NCBI GenBank assembly: GCA_003184365.1
Contig: NKYR01000104.1
Span: forward strand, 62,001-126,000
Length of the DNA stretch: 64,000 bases
Reading direction: 5' to 3'
Origin: Evernia prunastri
Taxonomy: Eukaryota > Ascomycota > Lecanoromycetes > Lecanorales > Parmeliaceae
The notes under the pieces are model-generated. The model had not been told where the DNA came from. It was given only the letters and a program-made list of their open reading frames with translations, and did not search any database. The stretch's first letter is position 1. The number at the start of each line of letters is the position of its first letter. The position numbers were made by a program, and so were the translations under genes. This document shows, piece by piece, positions 55,272 to 64,000 of the stretch.

Positions 55272-57519
55272 TAGGGAGCGTGGCGGCAGCTGGTCTTGGG
55301 CTGGGAAGTCTACTAACCAAGCTGTGGAGAGAGCATCAGATGGCGAACAAGGAGATTGGCAGCCCCTATAGGCGGTGAGAGATACTGAGGGCTGCTGCAA
55401 GGACATGGAACGGACGGACGGTTAGCAAAGGTTGATGGAGGCTAGGAAGGGAAGGACATACACATTTGCAGAACCAAGTCCATAGCTTCCAAACGAGCCT
55501 CTGTCCAAATCTTTCTCTGAATCAAAGACGTGAGCCTAGCCTAAAAGACTCTTTTGTGATCATGACCTTAGTCGATTAACAGTACCTCTTTCCTTGATGC
55601 TCTAGTCAGTGCATTTTTGCCTGGAATACTCTCGTCACGTAGCATCAACACCCGACCCATGTCGCGCGAATCATCGCTGACGGTAAGCTAACACCGAACC
55701 CAACACACCTTCTCCACAGCATGCACCCACTACAGCAACAACCCACCTCCACAAATACCTTCCCATGGGCGTCAGCCTGCACGTAAGCACACCACCTCAT
55801 CCGTATCACCGTCGCGAATTCCTGTCGCCGTTCCGATTCGCAACCGGGCGACGCACCTGGGCCGCACACTGCGTAATGGTTAGGGTTAGAGTCTGCCAGA
55901 GCGTGTCGACCTCATCATCGTGTTCTAGATGGATGCTGACGGGGTTTCAGGTCCTTTGGAGATCGATGGGGGTCAGTGGTACTGCTCAAGAGGCCAGGGA
56001 CGGAAATATGGAGCTTGGGTGACTGGTCTGTAGGCTCATGCAGCGGTCTATTACACCACCATATCATACCCACAAGCGAAGAAGTCAAGTTTCGGTGTTG
56101 GCTGTTGCAATGCCTTTACGCTCACTCAGTTCCTTTACGCTCCCCAGACACGGACCCGGAGTATGGTATGATCTGCGAGACGTGCTTTCCCGGTCTCGTC
56201 GAATATATCCGCTTATGCAAACGTCGCACGAGGATTTTCATGATGTTGAAGAGGGGGGTGGGTACTGCACCTACCGTGTACTGCCCTGCTCGCGGGTGGA
56301 AGTTTGGATTCGAGCACAAGGTGTCGAGCTGCTTTTTGAAAAAGTGCAGGACGGTCTGGGGAAGACGAACACGGTCATGAGGGGCAGAGGCACAGGTTTT
56401 TGAACGTCTATACCTCGTCGATCCGGCATGTGTCAGTCAGAAGAAAAAGGTGTCACTAGTCATCGGCGGGAGTGGAGATGTCTGGAGGGCTTTCCACTGG
56501 AAGAACAAGGCATTGACCGCTCTCAAGCACACGTCTGCAACACATTCGCAGGAGCACTGTTCGACAACCTTTGGGAGTGCACAGCATCCCTTCCCGGCTC
56601 GAGCAATAACAACATCTTGCAGATTGACACAGCAATTGCTTTTGCCGCATCGGATGCTATCGGCTTGGAGCAGGCAGACGACAATGTCCTGCGCGGCTAC
56701 TGCCATTGCCCTGCCGCCGGTGCAGGTGGCCGACTCTCACCAGATCTGCAAGGGGAGCAAGCGGGAGACGGTCAGTGTGTCTTACATGCCCGATGAGCAC
56801 TCTGCCCGCGAAGAACGATGCCCCAAGGATGCATGTTCCCATCGCGCTTACAAGCTGCATGTAAGTTCCCTCTACGGAAGAAGGGTTATGCCCATGGCAT
56901 TGCGCTCGCGGACGGAATCGGGAATGAGCACGGAGTCACCGATAGCACCGGCTTCGATTGCAAAGCCTGCTGGGTGTGGGGGCCAAACGTCGACGGATGG
57001 GGTTTGCTCGAGAATGTGTGGGAAGGTGTTGGATGGGAGAAGGGCTATGGATTTGGCGGCAGTCACGAAATGTAGACGTATATGAAGATGGCCTGTCGAG
57101 CACCTGAGAAACAAACATCTAGACAGCCTGCTACGTTGTCTTTCAAAGCTCAATGCTCGGTTTCAGGCCATCTTTTTGGGAAAGGCAGTCTCGTTCGTTG
57201 CAATTTCATATATTCGGCACGGAAGAACGATCTTCCGACCCCTAACCAGACTCCCAGAGAGGCCGAATTTCGGTACTGCTTTTGCCCGACGACCAGGGTA
57301 ATTATTATTAATCTTTCCGATTTTACTAATCTGTGGATCTGTGATTCTGTGAGGCTTACATACCTTATGGCAATCGTGACTCACACTACCCCGTACTCGT
57401 ATCAAGAGTAGCGACGAGAGGTACAAGCAGGTCAAGCTGGAAACCTTGCAACAACGTCTTTCGGGGTTAGGAGATTCGGGGTTATGTTGTTAAATCCAAT
57501 CATTGATGGTCAAATGGCA
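55272..57519. other. region of overlapping weak frames; possible decayed or multi-exon gene
   Basis: Between 55660 and 57080, several plus-strand frames read like pieces of protein in different frames: GPGVWYDLRDVLSRSRRIYP near 56150, WIRAQGVELLFEKVQDGLG near 56310, HVCNTFAGALFDNLWECTAS near 56530, and KACWVWGPNVDGWGLLENVW near 56965. I could not join them with GT...AG introns into one consistent product. It may be an unrecognised multi-exon gene or a degraded one. A two-unit TTAGGG string occurs at 55880-55889. Confidence 0.3.
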
Positions 57520-57526
57520 TATAAAA
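57520..57526 (+). promoter_or_regulatory. TATA-box candidate for the MDR oxidoreductase gene
   Basis: TATAAAA lies 170 bp upstream of the preferred start codon at 57690, followed by C/T-rich sequence typical of fungal transcription starts. Confidence 0.5.
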
Positions 57527-57689
57527 TCCGCATTCTTCTTCTCTTGTCCTTATCAGACCGTGCCCTGATCACCATTCTACAGCTCTAAGTCTATCTGTAC
57601 CGGACTAGTTCACGTTGAATCTTCACTTTTCCTATACATCACCCCAAGTCTGTTTTTCATTTTTCACCAGAAGCAAGCAACCAATCATC

Positions 57690-58742
57690 ATGTCTTCCAC
57701 AACGTCAGGCCAGCGCCTCGCCGCCCTTCTCCCCTCAAAAGCTGCAGGAATCCTCCAAGTCACCCAGCGCCCAACCCCCACCCCAGGGCCCCATGACCTC
57801 CTCATCCAAGTCAAATCCATCGCCCTCAATCCAGTCGATTACTATCAGCGTGATATGGGTATCCCTCCCTCGGAGCATTACCCTACAGTACTAGGCTCCG
57901 ACGTTGCCGGCACCGTTATCTCCGCCGGCTCCGACTTGCCTTCGGACGCCCCCAAACCGGGCACCCGCGTCGCTGCCTTCGCGACGCCTTACTACAAGAA
58001 AGGCCTCCCGGATTATGGCTCCTTCCAGACGCATGTACTTGTCCCCGCTGTCAATGTTGTCCCTCTGCCGTCCAACATAAGCTTCAACGAGGCGGCTTTG
58101 CTCCCCATGGCGGCCGCGACGGCGTGGGCAGGCTGGTACGCTGTAGGGCTGTCACGTGACACAGCTTACACTGCCCAGGACAAACAGGGATTGCTGGTCT
58201 GGGGTGGCGCGAGCAGTATTGGCAGCGGCGCGATACAAGTCGCCAAATCTTTTGGGTTCAGCGTGTATGTCACTGCGAGTGAGAAGCACCATGAGTATCT
58301 GAAAGGTTTGGGAGCGAGCCAGGTTTTCGATTACAACAGCGAAGACGTGGTGGAGAACATCGTCAAGGCGGCCAAGGCGGATGGGGTCACGGTCCAAACC
58401 GGGTACGATGCGGTTGGTCAAGTGAAGCCGTGTTCGGATATCTTGAAGCAGCTCAAAGGCGACGGGCCGGCGAAGCTGGCGACGGCTGTACCGCCGTCTG
58501 AAGACACGCCCAGAGTGGACGGGGTGGAGGTGGCGTGGATATACCCGCCGGAGGATGAGAAGGAGAGGACGGAACACTTCCATTTCGTCTTCGGGGTCTG
58601 GTTGAAGGAAAAGTTGGCGAGGGGGGAGTATGTGCCGAGTCCAAAGGTTCAGGTGGTTGGGAGGGGATTGGAGTCGATCGATAAGGGGTTGGATGAGTTG
58701 AAGAAGGGTGTTAGCGGGGTGAAGCTTGTGGTTGAGGTTTGA
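57690..58742 (+). CDS. medium-chain dehydrogenase/reductase, zinc-free quinone oxidoreductase / enoyl-reductase type (350 aa)
   Basis: An intronless frame. I chose MSSTTSGQRLAALLPSKAAG at 57690; an in-frame Met at 57615 would add 25 residues unlike the family. The catalytic-domain half shows HDLLIQVKSIALNPVDYYQR, YPTVLGSDVAGTVISAGS and PGTRVAAFATPYY. The Rossmann half shows LLVWGGASSIGSGAIQVAK and VYVTASEKHHEYLKGLGA then QVFDYN. Zinc-ligand Cys/His residues are absent. This matches fungal ToxD-like trans-enoyl reductases and quinone oxidoreductases, which use NADPH. No biosynthetic core enzyme lies nearby, so a stand-alone detoxifying or reductive role is more likely than a cluster role. Confidence 0.85.
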   Translation: MSSTTSGQRLAALLPSKAAGILQVTQRPTPTPGPHDLLIQVKSIALNPVDYYQRDMGIPPSEHYPTVLGSDVAGTVISAGSDLPSDAPKPGTRVAAFATPYYKKGLPDYGSFQTHVLVPAVNVVPLPSNISFNEAALLPMAAATAWAGWYAVGLSRDTAYTAQDKQGLLVWGGASSIGSGAIQVAKSFGFSVYVTASEKHHEYLKGLGASQVFDYNSEDVVENIVKAAKADGVTVQTGYDAVGQVKPCSDILKQLKGDGPAKLATAVPPSEDTPRVDGVEVAWIYPPEDEKERTEHFHFVFGVWLKEKLARGEYVPSPKVQVVGRGLESIDKGLDELKKGVSGVKLVVEV

Positions 58743-59383
58743 GTGGGGGATAGCAAGGGACATGCTGGGTGCTATGGGGGATGGTCCAGCGGTGGATGAT
58801 TACATGGTTTTTTTGTCGGAAAAAGGATAGTAACGTCACAGCTAGCAGACGGAAAAGGATGTACAGAAAGAGAAGGAACGTAACCACATAGCCAAGTGCC
58901 TACGAAGTCTCCACCACGCAGCGATCGAATCTCAGTAAAGACCCCAGTCATTTGCTAAGAGTCTGCTCTTCTACCGAGCGTAGAAATCAAATTCATGCCA
59001 AGTAATTTGGAGAGGATCAGGGTTAGGTACTCTAGGGCTGATACTAGCGCTTTCTAGAAAATTTTGTGCTGATCCTCGGCTCTCCACGAATATAGGGGCA
59101 TGCATCTCGTCCTCTGATTGGAACAAACAGTCCACGGACTCACATTTGAATGTCTGAAAAGCTTCCCTGACGTCTCCGAACACTGATGTCTAGGCCAGAG
59201 TGGCCGCCACTTCCCAATTGACATCCATAACCAATCAGACAATCTCCGAAAAGTCTAGGACTCCCACCGCTTCTTGCGAATCTGCAACGGACCCGTCAGC
59301 AACTGCGAACCATGCTATAGTCTCCACAACATCTCTCCTGCAGCCACCCGACCTCCAGTCACCCCCATATTTCCTCGCCCGCA
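58743..59383. other. intergenic
   Basis: 3' flank of the oxidoreductase gene and promoter of the next gene. A minus-strand stretch near 58960-58995 looks superficially like a tRNA D-arm but does not fold into a cloverleaf. Confidence 0.4.
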
Positions 59384-60125
59384 ATGTCCTGGTTCTCCAT
59401 CCTCCCCGCCAACCTGACCGTCGTCGAAACATGGATCATCCGCTTCTTCGTAAGCCCACATCCCTCCCTCCCCATCCCCAATCCCTTTCCCCGCTAACAA
59501 ACCCACCCCTTTCCCCCCAACAGCTCCTCCTCGGCGTCATGACCATCGGCCCCTGGGCCCTCTTCCTCATCTACGACATGCTCCTCTACATCATCCGCGC
59601 CATCGCCTACGAGGTCCCCTACTTCGGCGGGCGGGCCCGCGGCCGGGGGCGGCCTCGCGCGCCGAGTTTGAAGGAGAGACCGAATGGGCGCAGGAGGACG
59701 TTCAGCATCAGTGGGCCGGCGAGCGGGTTCGTGGCAGGGGATGAGAATGAGGCGCCCGGGGTGAGAAGGAGGGGGGCGCGTGATGGGGCGGGGGGTATCT
59801 CGGAGGAGGAGGATGAGGTGGAGGATATTACGGTGGAAGGTGACTGAGAAATTGATTGAGGTTTTCGGATGCGTGGCTGATTGGTGCAGAGAGCCGTATG
59901 ATACGCGATGCGGATCTTTGGGATGCGAGGACGGACAGTCGGTTCGTGCCGTGGAATGACACGTTGAAGGGAGAGCACCCGGCGAAGAAAGAGAACATGT
60001 CGAAGAAAGAGAACACTTCGAAGGGAGAGCACACGCCGAAGGGAGAGCACATGTCGAAGAAAGAGAACACTTCGAAGGGAGAGCACACGTCAAAAGGAGA
60101 GCACACGTCGAAGAAAGAGCGGTGA
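59384..60125 (+). CDS. small membrane protein with C-terminal hexapeptide repeats (205 aa)
   Basis: Three exons: 59384-59449, 59524-59839 and 59890-60125. Introns 59450-59523 (GTAAGC...CAACAG) and 59840-59889 (GTGACT...GTGCAG) keep frame. MSWFSILPANLTVVETWIIR then FFLLLGVMTIGPWALFLIY and MLLYIIRAIAYEVPYFGGR form one or two membrane helices. A basic Arg/Gly region with RRRTFSISGPASGF (possible phosphosite) follows, then an acidic stretch and ESRMIRDADLWDARTDSRFV. The last 52 residues are eight hexapeptides of two alternating types, KGEHxS/P and KKENxS, ending KKER. The N-terminal part looks conserved among ascomycetes; the repeat tail may be lineage-specific. Confidence 0.65.
59966..60119 (+). 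repeat. 18-bp coding tandem repeat (hexapeptide KGEHxS / KKENxS)
   Basis: Eight full 18-bp units plus a partial one lie in frame at the end of the membrane-protein gene. Three-unit blocks (KKENTS, KGEHTP/S, KGEHMS/TS) repeat as a 54-bp higher-order unit with few differences. Confidence 0.9.
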
Positions 60126-61115
60126 CCGGTATGTCAGACCAACATGTTCCTCTACTCCTAGGTGATCACTTAATCTGCTCAAGGTTCCGTTAGTGGTGCA
60201 TGACTTGTGCCCGCAAGACTATGACTGACTCGGAACAGGTGTAGGATATCACGGGCCCTGACCTGTTCTCGACCTGTCCTCAGCGTCCACTATGAATAGG
60301 CACGTCTCACCCAGCCTTTATGCCTACATGATAATCAGCCCAGCATCACTACGTCTCTCGCAATTTGGTGCTTCGCTCGGCCGAAGAGGAGGCTATGGAA
60401 AAGCATTGAAGCTGTGACCGGCCGATTATGAGGAAATAGAAAGCGCCCCAAACGTTGAGGTGTCTAGGAATTTACCTGACATCTGGTCAGTCAAGGAGCT
60501 GCTTGGAGCGATTCCAGAGGGACCAGAAGCGACGTATTGGGCGAATTCTAGCTCTTTTCCCCTAAATACGGCAGGACGAAGCCGTGTGAGCTCTTTTGGC
60601 TTCGACTACTGAATTGATCGGAAGTCAATGAACCTTGGACAGGCAGACTTCACACAAGGCTGTATGACAGAACGGTGCATGCCGTTCCCGCTACTGATAG
60701 CGGTGGCATAGCTACTTACGAAGTGTACTCCTGCTACTCCGAAATTAACGCCCCACTCTCACTCCGACCTTCCCAATCCGTTCTGCGCAGAAAATTGATG
60801 ACAGTGCAGCAAGTGCCCTTCAATTACCTCAGCACACAAAACAAGGCAGTCGCGTTCAGAGATTATGCTAGCGGTGAGACGGCGAAAGATCTACCGCGCC
60901 TCCTTCAGGGGACGTAGGACGGTGTCTACAAGAACCCTGGGCCTCCCCGACCACTTTCGAAGGGTTTTCCCATCATCACTTTCAGTTTCGCACCCTCTGA
61001 TTCGACGGATCACACTTCACCGCTGTCTTCAATCGTCGCCGGCTTCTGCACGAAGAGCGCCCCATTTTTAGCGTCCTTGCGCCCTGCTGCACGCCCTGCT
61101 GCACGCCCTCCTACC
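60126..61115. other. intergenic
   Basis: No supported gene. The end (61078-61110) has three GCCCTGCTGCAC-type repeats just before the start of C2H2 gene B. Confidence 0.4.
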
Positions 61116-62214
61116 ATGGAGAAGAGAACAACCAATCCCAAGCCCAGCTTGCAGCAAAGTGCATACACGCGCGCTTATGCTGCAGCTGAGCCGGGGTGAG
61201 TTTTTTTTTTGTTTTTCACTGACCTGGCCGCCACTTAAAACTAGTGTCGAAAATACACCTGTCAGCAACGTCGATTATAGCGCGTATGAGCCTCCTGCAA
61301 CACGTGGCGATGATATGAATGCGCATGCATGGGCTACAGCCCATGCAGGAAGTCACACCTATGCTCCCTTCGTGAACTCAACCTCTTTGCGCTTGCCCGA
61401 AAGTACGCTCGCTGCCGGCACCGCTTACCATGATGGCGTCGCCTTCCCAGCTGCGCCGAACCCTTACGTCTGGGGACCCACGTTAGGACATGTGGGCGGG
61501 TACATCGGCACTGACTACCAGTATCCGGATCCCTCGCTCTCCCTGGTGAATCCTTCTGTTGCTTACACCTTCGGCAATGGCTACCAAGGGCCTTCATCTG
61601 CAAATAACATTGCCGCTGACGCCATCGGTAATGACTACCAAGACACCTTTGCGGCAAGTAGCTACGCTGCTGGCGTCAATGGCAATGGCTTTCAAGGCCG
61701 CCGTCCCGAGATTGACTTTACCGCTGGCATCGACAGCAACGGCGACCAAGGTACTTTCCAGGGAAATGGCCATGCCGCTTACGCCAATGGTAACGGCTAT
61801 CAAGGCCTCTTGCCTGAGCATGGCTTCGCCGCTGGCGTCAACGGCAATGGCTACCAAGGTCCATTTTTCCAAAATGGCTTTACCGCTGGCATCAACAGTA
61901 ACCTCTATCAAGGTCCCTTCCCTGCAGATGGCTTCAACACCCAAGGGAATACCGCTGTCGACATCCCAGCAGCAATCCCAACCATCGACAGCGGTGCCAC
62001 CACTCTTGTGGGTACGGCTCAGAGCCCTCCACCACGCCACATCTGTGCCATGTGCCCTAGCTCCTTCAGCCGCAAGACCGACCTCACTCGCCATGCCAAC
62101 AAACACCAGGCGCATTCCAACGTCTACCGGTGTCAGGTTGCGGGTTGCGACTATAGCAGCTATCGAAAGGATAAGGTGGACGAGCATTACAAGCGCCATC
62201 AGCGCCGTCATTAG
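61116..62214 (+). CDS. C2H2 zinc-finger protein, paralog B, with 18-residue repeats (349 aa)
   Basis: Exon 1 is 61116-61195 (80 nt) and exon 2 is 61245-62214. Intron 61196-61244 starts GTGAGT followed by a T-run, as in paralog A, and uses the same phase. Exon 1 encodes MEKRTTNPKPSLQQSAYTRA then YAAAEPG, aligning with exon 1 of the gene at 27905-28971. The middle is an array of about seven 18-residue repeats around AAGVNGNGYQGPF. Two C-terminal fingers follow: CAMCPSSFSRKTDLTRHANK-H and a C-x4-C finger with DYSSYRKDKVDEHYKRH, sharing YSSYRKD with paralog A. The N-terminal finger of A is missing. Probable transcription factor with a Gly/Asn/Gln/Tyr-rich, prion-like middle. The frame that reads through the intron starts later and is not preferred. 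Confidence 0.75.
61558..61932 (+). repeat. 54-bp coding tandem repeat (18-residue, NGNGYQG core)
   Basis: About seven in-frame units of 18 codons (the first has 17) share a core N-G-N-G-Y-Q-G and a following PF or variant. Units have diverged by many substitutions but not by frameshifts. Confidence 0.9.
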
Positions 62215-62561
62215 GTGCTATTCGGACGAAGGGGGTGGGGGGCGCATCAATTCAACATTGGTCGCTCTGGTCTGGCTGGGTGAGTGCTTTGAGTGCGGTC
62301 GTTGGCTGTTGGGTTCCGTGGCGATTCAACATTGGATGGGCTGGGTTTGCTACTGCGTGTGTTTTAGGGAGGGATGGGTGGATCTGATGTGCCAAGGAGG
62401 GTTGTGGGTTGGAAGGGGAAGTGAAAGGGTGGTGGTTCATGAGGTTGTTGTGGGCGTGGTGAAGTTGGAATAGGAGGATTTTGAAGCTTTAGTTTTCGGA
62501 ATTATTTCTTATCTATTCATGATCATCATAGAACTTCTATCGCATCCCTACTGAATTAACC
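62215..62561. other. intergenic between convergent genes
   Basis: 3' flanks of C2H2 gene B and the CCDC174-like gene. G/T-rich; no feature is supported. Confidence 0.4.
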
Positions 62562-63605
62562 CTACGGCACATCCAACTCGTCCAGAAACCGTTCCGCCAG
62601 CCTCTCCCCCCTCTTCTCCGCAATCGCCCTCCTCCTCTCCTCCACCGCCTCCCGCCTCCTCCCCTTCCGCTCCTCCCTCTCCCTCCGCCCCCTCTCCGTC
62701 GCCTCCCTCTCCCCCCGCAGCGCCTCCATCTCCCTCCGCCGCCCCTCCCCGTCCCGGCTGAAGCCGTAGAACCCGACCCCTTTGCTCCGCACCTCCGTGC
62801 TCGCGTCGTAGTGCACCTCCTCCGGCGGCGTCGCGCTCCGGTCCCGCTTCCGCGCCAGCTTCGCCATCTCCTCCGCGCGGGGGGCGGAGGGCGAGAAGGC
62901 GGAGACTTGGATCGTGTCGCCGACTATCAGCGTCGAGGGGCGGTCCGGGCGCGCTTTCATCCGGGAGAGTTCTTCGGTCGCGTGGGTTTGCGCCGCGAGC
63001 AGGCGGTGCGTGCGCGCGGCGTCGGCTTTGGTCCCGCGTCGCAGTCGGCCGAATTCGTCTTCGTATTCTACCATTTCTCCGCCGCTGTCGTCGCTCTCGC
63101 CTCCGTCGTCGGATTCCGTCTCGTATTTCCGGTCGCCGCCGCCGCCGCCGCTTTCTTCCGCCTCGGCCCACTTCCGGTCGAAATCCACCAGGGCGTTCTC
63201 CTCCTTGTTCGTCCCGCCGTCCGAGGGGGGCACGTAGTCGCCCCGCTTCATGCTGGCGTACAGCCGGGCCTTCTCTTCCATCTTCCGCTTCGAGCGGTGC
63301 AGCGTCGCGGCGTCGACGGCTTCGCTGCTCCGCGCGTGCGTCTGCGGCCGCGCGAGCCCGTCGGCGTCTGAGGAGGGGGACAGGTCGGCCAGGGCGCGCT
63401 TCTTGCTGCCTTTGTTGTGGGAGGTGAAGATGTCGGGTTTGGTCTTCGAGGGGCGGGCGCGGCCGGTTGTGCTCGGGGCGGTGGGGGTGGAGGCGAGGAG
63501 GGAGGAGAGGGTGGATGTGAAGGCTGCGTTGGTGGAGTGGCTGGTTGAGGTGGGTTTGGTGGTCCGGGGGCGGGGGAGGCCGTAGATGGAGGGGTTGGAT
63601 GTCAT
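62562..63605 (-). CDS. CCDC174/DUF4078-family protein (347 aa)
   Basis: A single frame starting MTSNPSIYGLPRPRTTKPTS. An N-terminal disordered Ser/Thr-rich region is followed by KRKMEEKARLYASMKRGDYV, LVDFDRKWAEAEES, an acidic stretch, and YEDEFGRLRRGTKADAARTH. The signature near residues 275-305 is RSKGVGFYGFSRDGEGRRRE followed by MEALRGEREATERGR, which matches the DUF4078 block of CCDC174-like proteins (G-V-G-F-Y-x-F-S then E-M-x-x-L-x-x-x-R-x-x-T). The rest is a Glu/Arg helix. CCDC174 in animals is nuclear and linked to RNA processing; the fungal role is inferred only. The DNA is very GC-rich compared with its neighbours. Confidence 0.75.
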   Translation of the reverse strand: MTSNPSIYGLPRPRTTKPTSTSHSTNAAFTSTLSSLLASTPTAPSTTGRARPSKTKPDIFTSHNKGSKKRALADLSPSSDADGLARPQTHARSSEAVDAATLHRSKRKMEEKARLYASMKRGDYVPPSDGGTNKEENALVDFDRKWAEAEESGGGGGDRKYETESDDGGESDDSGGEMVEYEDEFGRLRRGTKADAARTHRLLAAQTHATEELSRMKARPDRPSTLIVGDTIQVSAFSPSAPRAEEMAKLARKRDRSATPPEEVHYDASTEVRSKGVGFYGFSRDGEGRRREMEALRGEREATERGRREREERKGRRREAVEERRRAIAEKRGERLAERFLDELDVP

Positions 63606-64000
63606 GGCTAGCGGTGAGAGTGCGGGTGATAGTCAGTGATGAGGGTGGTGGTGAAAGGTGGTATTCGTATGGTAGCCTTGGTAGGTGGTTGTCGTCGGTC
63701 TTGATGTGAGCGCCGGGTGGCTCGGGTGAAAAATTCTCCGTAATTTTCTTGGCAACCTTCTCTAACTTGGAACATATTACTGCCTGGTCACTTGTTCTAT
63801 ATAGTAGACAATGATATGGTCCAAGGCTCCGCTACTTGGCTACCTCGAGCTTGTGCAGTATCGAATGCTGTTGGTAAGTACTTGGTACTGCAGTTACTGC
63901 TGTGAGACTGAATCACTAGATTTGGTATTCCTAATGATGTCTAAGGAAGAAGGATTCTATGTACAGGAAAGGCCTTCATATATCAATGTACTAGGCCGAA
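63606..64000. other. window edge, promoter of the CCDC174-like gene
   Basis: Upstream of the minus-strand gene starting at 63605. No other feature is seen. Confidence 0.4.

Noticed and set aside
55878..55889. Interstitial telomere-like TTAGGG repeats
   Set aside because: Only two units; expected by chance and without degenerate flanking copies.
57615..57689. Upstream in-frame Met for the MDR oxidoreductase
   Set aside because: The 25 added residues are unlike the family, and the C/T-rich DNA there looks like a leader.
57615..58742. Secondary-metabolite gene cluster around the ToxD-like reductase
   Set aside because: No polyketide synthase, NRPS, terpene synthase or dedicated regulator is nearby; the neighbours are unrelated genes.
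58955..59000. GCTCGGTAGA...AGACTCTTAG on the minus strand, resembling tRNA-Lys
   Set aside because: The anticodon-arm bases do not pair and there is no T-arm; chance similarity.
62548..63171. 207-codon Arg/Glu/Gly frame opposite in phase to the CCDC174-like gene
   Set aside because: It is a GC-rich shadow of the true frame, which carries the DUF4078 block.

Overview
The window comes from a filamentous ascomycete, most likely a dothideomycete-type Pezizomycotina. The evidence is eukaryotic genes with many short introns (44 to about 170 nt, GT...AG, CTRAY-like branch points), C/T-rich leaders, fungal-only families (HET domain, STAND proteins with a fungal N-terminal domain, ATG11, fungal seipin, an HMT1-type ABC transporter), and no bacterial-style operons. 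All exon joins were worked out by reading frame and splice motif. Nearly every multi-exon model closes exactly in frame; the exceptions are flagged.

Layout. 0-9 kb: a mitochondrially targeted protein with a hidden 48-nt intron, a basic hypothetical gene with a broken frame, a low-complexity gap, a coiled-coil protein with a few FG/NPF dipeptides, and a divergent pair (conserved membrane protein and seipin). 9-15 kb: a seven-exon HMT1-type vacuolar ABC transporter whose C-terminal tail carries a PAM2-like motif, divergent from a four-exon Tic20/DUF4870-like membrane protein. 15-27 kb: a gene with a fungal STAND-type N-terminal domain (frame-broken), the kinetochore gene NDC80 divergent from the peroxisomal docking gene PEX14, and a NACHT-ankyrin-ZZ NLR-like gene interrupted by two nonsense codons. 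28-37.5 kb: a C2H2 factor, an MFS transporter, a secreted NucA/NucB-like nuclease, a two-exon hypothetical gene and an intact HET-domain gene. 39.8-51 kb: a nine-exon conserved fungal gene, the HMG-box gene NHP6, an assembly gap flanked by a false duplication, and CENP-H divergent from ATG11. 51-64 kb: a long gene-poor low-complexity stretch, a fungal orphan, a quinone-oxidoreductase-like MDR enzyme, a membrane protein ending in hexapeptide repeats, a second C2H2 factor that is a paralog of the 28-kb one, and a CCDC174/DUF4078 protein.

Themes. Housekeeping cell biology (kinetochore: NDC80, CENP-H; organelles: PEX14, ATG11, seipin, HMT1-like; chromatin: NHP6) alternates with rapidly evolving nonself-recognition-type genes (STAND N-domain gene, NLR, HET). 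The most interesting items are the PAM2-like motif on an ABC transporter, the inverted C2H2 paralog pair with a shared exon 1 and an acquired 18-residue repeat array, the NLR with a 31-nt P-loop exon and two premature stops, and three places where exactly one missing base breaks an otherwise coherent gene, which may be assembly indels.
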